Positions 43,607 to 52,402 are shown, counted from the stretch's first letter. The stretch: DNA of 64,000 nt from Neisseria lisongii (GCF_028463985.1 NZ_CP116766.1:1364001-1428000); one strand, 5' to 3'. Notes: generated by a model not told the origin, from the sequence alone. A program made the numbers and translations.

Positions 43607-43968
43607 ATCGTTGCCACCGCCGCCAATGCTGCAGGCAGCCCCTGTTTCCACAAAATGCCTTTGTTGCCGGAACTCAATGCGCCCCACGAAGCGGCCAGCA
43701 GCACAAAACCCAAAAACAGCAGCGTGGCGCTGTACACGGCCACCGCCGGTGCGGCAAACTGCGCCCACAACAGCCCGACGGCGAGAAAGGCGTTATACAG
43801 CCCTTGGTTGCTGAACATGATTTGCACCCGTTTCTGCTGCATAAATTCATGCGGCATGTCAAAAATCTGCGCTGCTTTGTCGCTCGGAATGCAGCACATT
43901 TCCAGATAGGCGATGTAGAAATGTTCCACAGCCACCAATAAAACCAATAATATGCTTAATATTTTCAT
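43597..43968 (-). CDS. DUF1304 family membrane protein
   Basis: 123 residues with four hydrophobic segments (ILSILLVLLVAVEHFYIAYLE, GLYNAFLAVGLLWAQF, AVYSATLLFLGFVLLAAS, GLPAALAAVATIWV). It shows the family-typical HFYIAYLEM and NQGLYNAFLA. Function unknown. It sits between queD and queE, overlapping queE by 10 bp, so it is expected to be expressed from the preQ1-type leader along with the queuosine genes. A role in uptake or export of a queuosine precursor is conceivable but unproven. Confidence 0.85.
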   Translation of the reverse strand: MKILSILLVLLVAVEHFYIAYLEMCCIPSDKAAQIFDMPHEFMQQKRVQIMFSNQGLYNAFLAVGLLWAQFAAPAVAVYSATLLFLGFVLLAASWGALSSGNKGILWKQGLPAALAAVATIWV

Positions 43969-43972
43969 TTAC

Positions 43973-44392
43973 TTATCCTTCGTATTCTGCACAAGAAGTC
44001 GGCGTTTCCCACAATTTCACGCTGCACACGTTCAGCCCTGCGTTTTTCAGACGGCCATACATCAGCGCCGCCATATTTTCGGCAGTGGTACGGCAAGGCA
44101 GGCGCAACGTTTTCATTTGCCAGCCGTCCAGCAGCGCCGCAATCTGACTTTCACGCTCATTGCCGCCGTGGTAAATAAACGCATGGTCGAAAGGATTGAT
44201 GATTTCGGCTTGAACGATGGTTTTCAAATCGGCAAAATCCATCACCATACCGTCTTTTGCCCCACCCTGAATCAGGCCGTCTGAAACGGTGATTTCCAGT
44301 TTGTAGGTGTGGCCGTGCAGATTGCGGCATTTACCGTCGTGGCCGTCGAGCATGTGCGACGAATCGAAAGTGAAGATTTTGGTAATTTTCAT
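43973..44392 (-). CDS. queD: 6-carboxy-5,6,7,8-tetrahydropterin synthase QueD
   Basis: A 139-residue zinc enzyme using dihydroneopterin triphosphate. Zinc histidines are His13, His26 and His28 (SSHMLDGHDGKCRNLHGHTY), and the catalytic cysteine Cys22 lies among them. The start at 44392 overlaps the queC stop as ATGA, so the longer upstream frame is rejected. Second gene of the queuosine operon. Confidence 0.94.
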   Translation of the reverse strand: MKITKIFTFDSSHMLDGHDGKCRNLHGHTYKLEITVSDGLIQGGAKDGMVMDFADLKTIVQAEIINPFDHAFIYHGGNERESQIAALLDGWQMKTLRLPCRTTAENMAALMYGRLKNAGLNVCSVKLWETPTSCAEYEG

Positions 44393-45069
44393 AACGACTC
44401 CACCACCGTTTTCAGACGGCCTTGACTGTCCAAATATTCCTGCAATCCCCGTTCCCGCAAAACGCAGCTCGGGCATTCATGGCAGCCGCCGATAACGCCG
44501 TTGTAACAGGTGTGGGTATGTTGCAAAACATAATCCAAACGCCCCAATTTGTCCGCCAGCGCCCAAGTCTGCGCCTTGGTCAGATACATCAGCGGCGTGT
44601 GGATTTGGAATGCGTAGTCCATCGCCAGATTCAGGGTAACGTTCATGGATTTGACAAATACGTCCCGACAGTCGGGATAACCGGAAAAATCGGTTTCGCA
44701 CACGCCGGTAATGATGTGGCGTATGCCTTGCCCTTTGGCGTAAATAGCGGCATACAGCAAAAACAGGGCGTTGCGTCCGTCCACAAAAGTATTGGGCAGA
44801 CCGTTGTCTTCCGTGCGGATTTCTGCTCCGTCTTCCATCAGTGCATTATGGGTAATCTGCTGCATCAGGCTCAAATCCAATTCAGTCTGACGCACGCCCA
44901 AATCCTGTGCTATCCAACGGGCTTGCTGCAATTCGACCGCATGGCGTTGGCCGTAGTGAAAAGTAATGGCTTCGACATTGCCCGAGCCATACCGCTCAAG
45001 CGCCTGCAGCAGGCAGGTTGTGGAATCTTGGCCACCCGAAAAGATAACCAAGGCTTTTTCAGCATTCAT
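44389..45069 (-). CDS. queC: 7-cyano-7-deazaguanine synthase QueC
   Basis: This 226-residue ATP-dependent enzyme converts CDG to preQ0. PP-loop SGGQDSTTCL is at 10-19. C-terminal zinc cysteines are in TCYNGVIGGCHECPSC. It is first in the operon, with a preQ1-I riboswitch-like leader whose 3' end overlaps the AGGA ribosome site, 7 bp before the ATG. Confidence 0.96.
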   Translation of the reverse strand: MNAEKALVIFSGGQDSTTCLLQALERYGSGNVEAITFHYGQRHAVELQQARWIAQDLGVRQTELDLSLMQQITHNALMEDGAEIRTEDNGLPNTFVDGRNALFLLYAAIYAKGQGIRHIITGVCETDFSGYPDCRDVFVKSMNVTLNLAMDYAFQIHTPLMYLTKAQTWALADKLGRLDYVLQHTHTCYNGVIGGCHECPSCVLRERGLQEYLDSQGRLKTVVESL

Positions 45070-45076
45070 AATCGTG

Positions 45077-45114
45077 TCCTAGTTTTGGTAATGCGGGAGG
45101 TTTGCGAACCGCAG
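45077..45114 (-). promoter_or_regulatory. preQ1-I riboswitch candidate
   Basis: On the minus strand the leader reads CUGCGGUUCGCAAACC, then UCCCGCAUUACC, then AAAACUAGGA. UGCGG pairs with CCGCA to make P1. The loop carries the UUCGCAAACCU-type recognition segment, and the A-rich tail AAAACUA is followed by AGGA, the ribosome site of queC. This agrees closely with preQ1 class I aptamers such as that of Thermoanaerobacter. Docking of the tail would hide the ribosome site. Placement before queC-queD-queE supports it. Confidence 0.8.
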
Positions 45115-45159
45115 TGGTAGATATTGCCGGTGTTGCCGACAATAAAAGAAGCGGCATTA

Positions 45160-45595
45160 TATAGTTAAAACACCGAGTTTTCCATAAAAAACAGGCGTAG
45201 GTTATGGTGAGCGAGGTACGGCGTAACCCAACAAAATCTTATATCGTGAATCCACTTTAAAAGGATTACGGCGTTGGCTCGCCCGGCTCAAAGAGAACGG
45301 TTTTTGTAACCGGATTAAACAACAATCCGGACAGAACCTGTCCCGTACTATAGCGGATTAACTTAACTTTCGCTACGGCGTTGCTGCGCCTTGCCGTACT
45401 ATAGTCAATTAACCTAAAAAATATGACACTGCAGCGAGCCACCCTTCCCCTAACCCCTTCCCGCCAGCGGGACGGGGGACAGTGTGCAGGTGGCATTAGC
45501 TTACTGGCTTGTACAGAAAATTCAGTGTTTTAACTATACCTGTACTGTCTGCGGCTCGCCGCCTTGTACTACTGTTAAAGTGAATTCACTATAGT
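45160..45595. repeat. Cluster of dispersed repeats upstream of the queuosine operon
   Basis: 45160-45243 is a partial IS110-target repeat (ATAGTTAAAACACCGAG...). 45242-45352 is a Correia-like element with AAAGAGAACGG and CAACAATCCGGAC. About 45346-45410 is a further fragment. About 45409-45535 holds the CCCCTTCCCGCCAGCGGGACGGG block ending GTGTTTTAACTATA. 45535-45593 is a partial element with TAAAGTGAATTCACTATA. No gene is seen; the insertions appear to abut or nest in one another. Confidence 0.65.
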
Positions 45596-45647
45596 TCAAG
45601 GTATTTCCAATATTTATTGTGGGGCTGTGGGTTGGCGGGTTATAAAT

Positions 45648-45688
45648 AAAATCCCCTTAATCCGGCAAATCCGAATCAAGGGGATTTT
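45648..45688 (-). terminator. Terminator of the cco operon
   Basis: AAAATCCCCTT (45648-45658) pairs with AAGGGGATTTT (45678-45688). On the minus strand the stem is followed by a T-rich stretch. A single uptake sequence abuts it at 45687-45699. Confidence 0.8.
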
Positions 45689-45729
45689 CAGACGGCCTGT
45701 GCTACAGACCGCAGCAGTTGGCTAAAGCA

Positions 45730-47106
45730 TTAACCTTCGATACGCACTTCTACACGGCGGCCTTCGGCATCGTTGCCTTGGGCTGCGGTAGTGTCTTCAG
45801 GTTTGCGCAATTCGATGCTTTCGGCTTTCACGCCTTGGGCTTCCAAGAAGGCTTTTACGGCCAGCGCACGTTCTTTAGACAGTTTGGCATTGGCTTCGGC
45901 ATTGCCGGTGCTGTCGGTATAACCGCTTACCACCAGTTTTTTACCGTCTTTTGCTGCTTTTACCAAGTCAGCCAGCACATTTGCCGCATTTTCGGCTACA
46001 TCGCTTTTGCCGGTGGCAAAGTAGAATGTGCCTACGGTTTTGTCGCTGTTCAGGCTGACACCAGCTGCGTCGGCAGCAGGTGCGGCGGCAGCAGGTGCGG
46101 CGGCTTTTTCAGCGGCAGGTGCAGAAGCTGCTTCTGCAGGTGCGGCAGCCGGTTTGGCTTCGGCTTTGGCAGGTGCTTTACCGTCTTTGTTAGACAAGCC
46201 CCAAACATAAGCGGTCATGATGTGGAGTTTGTCTTTATCCAAGAAGTTGCCCCATGCCGGCATTTGGCTGTGACGACCGTTGGTGATGGTTTCGATGATG
46301 GTTTTTTGCGAACCGCCCCACAACCAAACATCGTCGGTCAGATTCGGGCCTAAGCCTTGGATACCTTGACCTTTGTCGCCGTGGCAGGTAAAGCAGTTTG
46401 CAGGCGGACCTTTAAACAGTGCTTCACCGCGTGCTGCACGCTCGGCATCGTATTGGTCTTTAGGTTTGGACAGAGACATCACATAGTTGGCAACGTCTTT
46501 GACACGCTCTTCACCCAGTTGCGGACCCCATGCAGCCATCACGCCGACACGGCCTTTTTCGATGGTTTCGTGGATTTTCTCAGGTTCGCCGCCCCACAAC
46601 CAGTCGTGGTCGGTCAGGTTAGGGAAACCTTTAGAACCTTTAGCATCCGAACCGTGACATTGGATACAGTAAGTATCAAACATGTTTTTACCGATTTGGC
46701 GTGCTTCAGGATTTTTTGCCACTTCTTCGATCGGCATTTTGGCAAATTTGGCATACAGAGGTTGATATTGCGCATTGGCTTTTTCAACTTCTTTGTCGTA
46801 TTGGCCGTGGCTGCTCCAGTTGAGCAGGCCTTTGTAGTCGCCTACGCCCGGGTAGAGTACCAGATAAACGGCACCGAATACCCAAGTCAGGATATACAGC
46901 CAAAACCACCAGCGGGGCATCGGGTTGTTGTATTCTGCAATACCGTCCCATTCGTGTCCTGTGGTTTCAACTTCTTCACCTTTTTTCGGCTGCTTCACAA
47001 CATTTTGCGAAAACAGCAGCCAAGCCAAACCGATAAAGCTGAGCAGGACGATGGCAGCAATGTATATAGTCCAGAAATTACTGGTAAATTGGGATGTTGT
47101 GTTCAT
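45730..47106 (-). CDS. ccoP: cbb3 cytochrome c oxidase subunit CcoP with C-terminal OmpA-like domain
   Basis: A 458-residue diheme subunit that passes electrons to CcoN. It has two N-terminal membrane helices (YIAAIVLLSFIGLAWLLF, WWFWLYILTWVFGAVYLVLY), heme sites CIQCHG near 140 and CFTCHG near 236, and an Ala/Pro/Lys-rich linker at about 303-345. The C-terminus (about 346-458) is an OmpA-like peptidoglycan-binding fold with VVSGYTDSTGNAEANAKLS, RALAVKAFLEAQGV and GRRVEVRI. In gonococcus this position holds a third heme domain; here there is no third CxxCH. The fusion would tie the oxidase to the cell wall. No frameshift separates the parts. Confidence 0.93.
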   Translation of the reverse strand: MNTTSQFTSNFWTIYIAAIVLLSFIGLAWLLFSQNVVKQPKKGEEVETTGHEWDGIAEYNNPMPRWWFWLYILTWVFGAVYLVLYPGVGDYKGLLNWSSHGQYDKEVEKANAQYQPLYAKFAKMPIEEVAKNPEARQIGKNMFDTYCIQCHGSDAKGSKGFPNLTDHDWLWGGEPEKIHETIEKGRVGVMAAWGPQLGEERVKDVANYVMSLSKPKDQYDAERAARGEALFKGPPANCFTCHGDKGQGIQGLGPNLTDDVWLWGGSQKTIIETITNGRHSQMPAWGNFLDKDKLHIMTAYVWGLSNKDGKAPAKAEAKPAAAPAEAASAPAAEKAAAPAAAAPAADAAGVSLNSDKTVGTFYFATGKSDVAENAANVLADLVKAAKDGKKLVVSGYTDSTGNAEANAKLSKERALAVKAFLEAQGVKAESIELRKPEDTTAAQGNDAEGRRVEVRIEG

Positions 47107-47136
47107 TATTTTGCTCCGTTATCACGGATTAACCGG

Positions 47137-47295
47137 TTATCGCCCGTTTTTATCGGACGAATCTTCATCAAAAATACTGCTTGCCGCTTCGTCGTAATTT
47201 TGCTTATTGCGTCGGTGAAACACAATATAAATCACGAGCATGAAGCAGAGGAAAACCCAAAGCGTAAAAAGCGAGCGAATCCAGTTAACGTCCAT
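47137..47295 (-). CDS. ccoQ: cbb3 oxidase small subunit CcoQ
   Basis: 52 residues, too short for routine detection. MDVNWIRSLFTLWVFLCFML starts a single transmembrane helix, followed by a basic segment FHRRNKQNYDEAA and an acidic tail ending DKNGR. Position between ccoO and ccoP and the one-helix layout identify it as CcoQ, which stabilises the complex. Confidence 0.85.
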   Translation of the reverse strand: MDVNWIRSLFTLWVFLCFMLVIYIVFHRRNKQNYDEAASSIFDEDSSDKNGR

Positions 47296-47299
47296 GATG

Positions 47300-47911
47300 T
47301 TACCTTACGTTTTTCAATGCCAAACCCAAACCCTGCAGGTAGGCAATTACAGCGTCCAGCTCTGATTTGTTCGCCAGTGATTCAGGTGCTTTGGCGATTT
47401 CCTCGTCGCTGTAAGGCGTACCAACGGCACGCAATGCCTTCATGTGTGCAACGGTTGCTTCCGGATCGACTTTGTTGCGTGCCAGCCAAGGGAAAGCAGG
47501 CATGTTCGATTCAGGTACTACGTCGCGCGGGTTCAAGAGGTGGATACGGTGCCATTCGTCGGAGTAACGGCCGCCTACACGGGCCAAATCAGGACCGGTA
47601 CGCTTAGAACCCCATTGGAACGGGTGATCGTAAACCGACTCACCGGCAACGCTGTAATGGCCGTAACGCTCGGTTTCTGCACGGAACGGACGAATCATTT
47701 GCGAGTGGCAGTTGTAACAGCCTTCACGGATAAAAATATCGCGGCCGGCAACTTGCAGGGCATTGTACGGTTTCACGCCCGGAGCGGGTTGTGTTACCAC
47801 TTTACTGGAAAACAGCGGCACTACTTCGATCAAAAAGCCCACGCTGACCACGAGCAAAGTGAATACAATCAGAAAACCGATTTTTTCTTCAGCTAATTGT
47901 TGTAATTTCAT
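47300..47911 (-). CDS. ccoO: cbb3 cytochrome c oxidase subunit CcoO
   Basis: A 203-residue monoheme cytochrome c subunit. It has an N-terminal membrane anchor (IGFLIVFTLLVVSVGFLIEVVPLF), the heme site CYNCHSQM near 77, and the conserved region WGSKRTGPDLARVGGRYSDEWHRIHL with a Met ligand further on. Standard CcoO length. Lies 24 bp after ccoN. Confidence 0.96.
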   Translation of the reverse strand: MKLQQLAEEKIGFLIVFTLLVVSVGFLIEVVPLFSSKVVTQPAPGVKPYNALQVAGRDIFIREGCYNCHSQMIRPFRAETERYGHYSVAGESVYDHPFQWGSKRTGPDLARVGGRYSDEWHRIHLLNPRDVVPESNMPAFPWLARNKVDPEATVAHMKALRAVGTPYSDEEIAKAPESLANKSELDAVIAYLQGLGLALKNVR

Positions 47912-47934
47912 TTTGGTAGCCTATCTTTCTTTAA

Positions 47935-49368
47935 TTAGTGGTGCTGGGTTTGCGAAACTGCAGGAATTTCTGCATTGACTGCTTTACCACTCATAGCCGT
48001 ACGGTAAACGTTGTAGGCCATAATCAGCATACCGCTCAGATACAGCAGACCACCGGTCAGACGAATCAGGTAGTAAGGCATAGTACGTTTTACAGACTCT
48101 ACGAAAGAGTAAGTCAGCGTACCGTCGTCGTTCAGAGAACCCCACATCAAGCCCTGCATCACACCGGCAATCCACATGGCGGCGATATACAGCACCACGC
48201 CGATGGTAGCGATCCAGAAGTGTGCTTCAATCAGTTTGGTGCTGTACATAGAAGTACGGCCGAACAGACGTGGCAGCATGTAGTAAACAGAACCGATGGT
48301 TACGAAACCTACCCAGCCCAATGCGCCTGCGTGAACGTGTGCAACAGTCCAGTCGGTGTAGTGGCTCAAGGCGTTTACGGTTTTAATCGACATCATCGGA
48401 CCTTCAAAGGTGGACATACCGTAGAAAGACAGAGATACGATCAGGAATTTCAGAATCGGGTCGGTACGCAGTTTGTCCCATGCGCCGGAAAGCGTCATGA
48501 TACCGTTGATCATACCGCCCCAAGACGGTGCGAACAGAATCAGCGACAGAACCATACCCAAAGACTGAGTCCAGTCAGGCAGTGCGGTGTAGTGCAGATG
48601 GTGCGGACCCGCCCACATATAGGTGAAGATCAACGCCCAGAAATGCACCACAGACAAGCGGTAAGAGTAAACCGGACGGCCTGCTTGTTTCGGCACGAAG
48701 TAATACATCATGCCCAAGAAGCCTGCGGTCAGGAAGAAGCCCACGGCGTTGTGGCCGTACCACCATTGAACCATGGCATCAACTGCGCCTGAATAAACAG
48801 AGTAGGATTTCATCCAACCGGCAGGAATGCTGATATTGTTGATGATGTGCAGCAGGGCAACCGCCAGAATGAAGCCGCCGTAGAACCAGTTGGCTACGTA
48901 GATGTGCTTCACTTTGCGTTTCACGATGGTGCCGAAGAATACGATGGCGTAGGCAACCCAAACCAAGGTAATCAAGATGTCAATCGGCCACTCCAGCTCG
49001 GCATACTCTTTACCTTGGGTGTAGCCCAAAGGCAGAGAGATGGCGGCGGCAACAATCACCAGTTGCCAGCCCCAGAAGGTGAAGGCAGCCAGCGGGCCGC
49101 AGAACAGGCGGGTGTTACAGGTGCGCTGTACCACATAGTATGACGTACCGAGCAGACCGCAGCCGCCGAATGCGAAAATAATCGCATTGGTGTGCAACGG
49201 ACGCAGGCGGCCGAAGTGAAACCAAGGGCCGATGTCGGTGAGGTTAAGGGAAGGTGCGAATAATTGGGCAGCGATAATCACGCCGACCAACATACCCACA
49301 ATACCCCAAACTACTGTCATGATGGCAAATTGACGCACCACCTTGTAGTTATAAGTTTGTGTGTCCAT
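47935..49368 (-). CDS. ccoN: cbb3 cytochrome c oxidase catalytic subunit CcoN
   Basis: A 477-residue heme-copper oxidase subunit I with about 12 membrane helices. Heme and copper histidines are in LRPLHTNAIIFAFGG, WWYGHNAVGFFLTAG, and WAGPHHLHYT, plus HVHAGALGWVGF. The start at 49368 (MDTQTYNYK) has a GGAGA ribosome site 8 bp upstream and is preferred to 49383. It heads ccoNOQP and carries an FNR-like site upstream, as expected for a high-affinity oxidase used at low oxygen. Confidence 0.96.
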   Translation of the reverse strand: MDTQTYNYKVVRQFAIMTVVWGIVGMLVGVIIAAQLFAPSLNLTDIGPWFHFGRLRPLHTNAIIFAFGGCGLLGTSYYVVQRTCNTRLFCGPLAAFTFWGWQLVIVAAAISLPLGYTQGKEYAELEWPIDILITLVWVAYAIVFFGTIVKRKVKHIYVANWFYGGFILAVALLHIINNISIPAGWMKSYSVYSGAVDAMVQWWYGHNAVGFFLTAGFLGMMYYFVPKQAGRPVYSYRLSVVHFWALIFTYMWAGPHHLHYTALPDWTQSLGMVLSLILFAPSWGGMINGIMTLSGAWDKLRTDPILKFLIVSLSFYGMSTFEGPMMSIKTVNALSHYTDWTVAHVHAGALGWVGFVTIGSVYYMLPRLFGRTSMYSTKLIEAHFWIATIGVVLYIAAMWIAGVMQGLMWGSLNDDGTLTYSFVESVKRTMPYYLIRLTGGLLYLSGMLIMAYNVYRTAMSGKAVNAEIPAVSQTQHH

Positions 49369-49557
49369 GGGAATGGTCTCCATAAATTATGGGAATTGAA
49401 AATTTTTTATCCGGCCTAATCTGAAAGCTGAAAACAGACAATCAGGGTCAGTCTAAATTTTTCTAAATTTAACATATATGTAAAAATGAGCCAAGCAGTA
49501 TTACATTTGTCGGGTAATGTAATGGTGTAATATTAAAGCCTTTCCCCTGTTTGAAAT

Positions 49558-49571
49558 ATGATATGAATCAA
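49558..49571. promoter_or_regulatory. FNR-box candidate upstream of ccoN
   Basis: ATGATATGAATCAA matches the FNR consensus TTGATNNNNATCAA at nine of ten defined positions. It lies about 190 bp before ccoN in an otherwise empty, AT-rich 331-bp divergent region (49369-49699), which also holds one AT-type uptake sequence at 49648-49659. Confidence 0.5.
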
Positions 49572-49699
49572 ATTAACATAAACTATCACAGCGGCGTTTA
49601 CATTGCCGCTTAGCCGTTTTATCTATATTGTTCATATAGATATAAATGCCGTCTGAAAATCCGCCTCCTAACCTGTTTTAACACCGGAAACTGAGCCAA

Positions 49700-51406
49700 A
49701 TGCTGAATTACACCGTCCGCCCCAAATGCCTGCCGCATGAATGGGAAATTACGTTAAGTTTCATTAAAAATAACACCTTGCCGCTGGAAATCAGCCTGCC
49801 GAATTGGGTTCCCGGCAGCTATTTGGTGCGTGATTTTTCCCGCCACATCACCTCACTGAAAGCCTTTTGCAACAAGCAGCCGGCGGTTTTGCAGCAAAAA
49901 AGTAAAAATATTTGGACAGCCGACGCTTGCGAGGGAGAGTGGCAAATTTGCTACACTGTTTACGCATTCGATACATCGGTGCGCGGCGCATTTTTAAACA
50001 CCGAACGCGGTTTTTTTGACGGGGCTTGTCTGTTTTTGCGTATTTCCGGCTATGAAACCCTGCCCCACCGCCTCACTTTCGAACACCTCCCCGAACGCTG
50101 GCAAACAGCCACTTCCATGCCGCAGATTGCGCCGCACACTTTTCAGACGGCCTCGTATGCCGAATTTATCGATCACCCGTTTGAATTCGGCCAAATCGAG
50201 TTTCTTGAATTTGAAGCCGCCGGTATCGCCCACCGTATTGCCCTCAGCGGCATTTATCCCGAATTCGACCGCAACCGCCTGATTAACGATGTGCAGAAAA
50301 TCTGCGCTGCCGAGCTGGCCGCTTTCCCCGCCCCTGCCCCGTTTACCGAATATTTGTTCCTGCTCCATCTCGGCGACAATATCTACGGCGGCTTGGAACA
50401 TTTAAGCAGCACCGCCCTGCAGTCCGACCGCCACAGCCTGCCCGCTGCAGGCATGGAAGAGGCCGACGATGCCTACACCCAGCTGCTCGGCCTGTTCAGC
50501 CACGAATATTTCCACGCATGGAACGTCAAATCCATCAAGCCCGCCGCTTTCGCCCCGTACGACCTCAACCAAGAATGCTATACCGAGCAATTATGGGCAT
50601 TTGAAGGCATTACTTCTTATTACGACGATTTATTCCTAGCCCGCAGCGGCGTGATTGCCCCCGAAGCCTATCTCAAACTGCTCGGCCAACTTATCAGCCG
50701 CATCCGCCAAACCCCCGGCCGTCTGAAACAGAGTTTGGCCGAATCCAGCTTCACCGCATGGAACAAGTTTTACAAGCAGGACGAAAACAGCAGCAACGCC
50801 ATCGTCAGCTACTACCAAAAAGGCGCACTCGCCGCCCTATGCCTCGACCTGACCATCCGCCGCCAAAGCAACGGCAAAACCTCGCTGGATAACGTGATGC
50901 GGCGACTTTACCAAGACTGGCTGGAACACGGCACAGGCATACCCGAAGGCGGCTGGGAAGCCCGTTGCCAAGAAATCACCGGCCTCAACCTCGAAGCCTA
51001 TTTTCAGACGGCCTTATCCAGCACCGACGAATTACCTCTGGAAAACTGTCTGCAATCCGCCGGCATTACGCTCGAATGGCAACAGCCAAACGCCGCCGCC
51101 CCAATCGGCGCACGTTTTACCCAACACGCCGACCATGCCGTCCTTACCCAAGTTCTCAACAGCAGCAGCGCCGAAAACGGCGGCCTGTGTCCGCACGACA
51201 AAATCATCGCCCTCAACGGCTACGCCTGCACCGACTTGGCGGCACAATGGCGCAAACTCGCCGTCGGCGACAGCGCCGCCGTCCACTTTTTCCGCAACGG
51301 CATCTTGCGGCAAACCGTCCTCACAGCCCAAGCCGCAGAAGCCGACACCGCCGCACTCCATATCGCCGACCAACGTTTGTTTGAAAACTGGCTGTTCAAT
51401 CATTAA
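49700..51406 (+). CDS. M61 glycyl aminopeptidase family protein with PDZ domain
   Basis: 568 residues. The N-terminal beta domain (about 1-180) is followed by a thermolysin-like catalytic domain with the zinc motif HEYFH at 268-272 in FSHEYFHAWNVKS and a downstream Glu in LWAFEGITSYYDD. The PDZ domain at about 470-545 has GARFTQHADHAVLTQVLNSS and GGLCPHDKIIALNG. No signal peptide is apparent, so it is probably cytoplasmic. Family members remove N-terminal Gly or Ala in vitro; the physiological role is unclear. Confidence 0.9.
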   Translation: MLNYTVRPKCLPHEWEITLSFIKNNTLPLEISLPNWVPGSYLVRDFSRHITSLKAFCNKQPAVLQQKSKNIWTADACEGEWQICYTVYAFDTSVRGAFLNTERGFFDGACLFLRISGYETLPHRLTFEHLPERWQTATSMPQIAPHTFQTASYAEFIDHPFEFGQIEFLEFEAAGIAHRIALSGIYPEFDRNRLINDVQKICAAELAAFPAPAPFTEYLFLLHLGDNIYGGLEHLSSTALQSDRHSLPAAGMEEADDAYTQLLGLFSHEYFHAWNVKSIKPAAFAPYDLNQECYTEQLWAFEGITSYYDDLFLARSGVIAPEAYLKLLGQLISRIRQTPGRLKQSLAESSFTAWNKFYKQDENSSNAIVSYYQKGALAALCLDLTIRRQSNGKTSLDNVMRRLYQDWLEHGTGIPEGGWEARCQEITGLNLEAYFQTALSSTDELPLENCLQSAGITLEWQQPNAAAPIGARFTQHADHAVLTQVLNSSSAENGGLCPHDKIIALNGYACTDLAAQWRKLAVGDSAAVHFFRNGILRQTVLTAQAAEADTAALHIADQRLFENWLFNH

Positions 51407-51411
51407 ACCGT

Positions 51412-51756
51412 ATTTTCAAACGGCCTCGACAGATAAAACAGGCCGTCTGAAAATATGATATATAGGAAATCAAAATAGGATTGGTGGGCAACAAGTTGCG
51501 CCACCCTACACTGTTCCCCGTCCCGCTGGCGGGAAGGAGAATCGTGTGTAGCGTGCTTGCCCAAGCATGCACGTGTTCTTTAATTCCACATGAATGCCGT
51601 CTGAAAACGAGCAAAGCAAGTTTCTGCGCAGCTAAAATCAGATTTTCAGACGACTTCGACATAAAACTCACAGAACAGGTGCGTGCTTTGGCAAGCACCC
51701 TACAAGTGCCGGATTAAATGGTATGGATTATTCAGTTAATTCACTATAGTAAATAC
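51412..51756. repeat. Mosaic repeats after the M61 peptidase gene
   Basis: A degenerate inverted uptake-sequence pair (51412-51453) may end the peptidase transcript. Then come CCCCGTCCCGCTGGCGGGAAGG (51516), AGCGTGCTTGCCCAAGCATGCACG (51547-51570), an AT-type uptake sequence (51594-51606), the GCAGCTAAAATC block, and a TTCACTATAG end near 51750. No gene is seen. Confidence 0.6.
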
Positions 51757-51910
51757 ACTGAATAAATCATACGGTTTTTAAACATGGCGTAGGTTGGGTC
51801 GAAACCCAATTCGATTGGGAATACCTTGAAATATAAGGTTGGGTTACGCTCGTGCCTCGCTAACCTCAACCTACCCTGCTTTTGTATAGAAAATTCAGTG
51901 TTTTAACTAT
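51757..51910 (-). repeat. Uninterrupted IS110-target repeat, minus orientation
   Basis: Full-length copy of the repeat that hosts both IS110 elements. Read on the minus strand, the insertion site is CGACCCAACCTACGCCATG at 51785-51803, with the CT between left and right target halves intact. It shows the pre-insertion state. Confidence 0.8.
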
Positions 51911-51961
51911 ATATAGTGAAATACTGCTCAACCCCCGTTACCCGCCCCGAAAGGAAACCCC

Positions 51962-52390
51962 ATGTCTATCCAAAAACTCACCGATACCCTCTACATCGCC
52001 CCGCAACTCACCCAGTCAGACATCGAACAAGCCGCCGCTTTGGGCATTCAAACCGTTATCTGCAACCGCCCCGACGGAGAAGACCCGGCGCAGCCCGAGT
52101 TTGCACAAATCCGACAATCATTGGCGGCACACAATATCACCGCACTGCACCAACCCATTGCCTCCCCCAACCATATTCAGGCCGCCGACATCGACACCTT
52201 CGCCGCCGCCCTGCAAACCGTCCCAGCCCCCATCCTCGCCTATTGCCGCAGCGGCACCCGTTCCGCCTTATTATGGGGCTTGGCACAAATCCGCAACGGC
52301 GGCAACCCCGCAACCGTCCTCGCCGCCGCCCAAGCAGCAAGAATCGATTTAAGCCGCTTTGTGCCGATGTTGGAAGATGCAGCAAAATAG
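51962..52390 (+). CDS. DUF442 (TIGR01244) phosphatase/sulfurtransferase-like protein
   Basis: 142 residues of the beta-lactamase-hydrolase-like N-terminal type with a dual-specificity-phosphatase fold. Family stretches are SIQKLTDTLYIAPQLTQSDI, VICNRPDGEDPAQP, and the P-loop-like CRSGTRS with Cys95 and Arg100. Cytoplasmic. In other bacteria such domains occur with sulfide-responsive or persulfide enzymes, but nothing nearby supports a specific role. Ribosome site GAAAGGAAA lies before the ATG. Confidence 0.83.
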   Translation: MSIQKLTDTLYIAPQLTQSDIEQAAALGIQTVICNRPDGEDPAQPEFAQIRQSLAAHNITALHQPIASPNHIQAADIDTFAAALQTVPAPILAYCRSGTRSALLWGLAQIRNGGNPATVLAAAQAARIDLSRFVPMLEDAAK

Positions 52391-52402
52391 CCAAATACGG
52401 CA

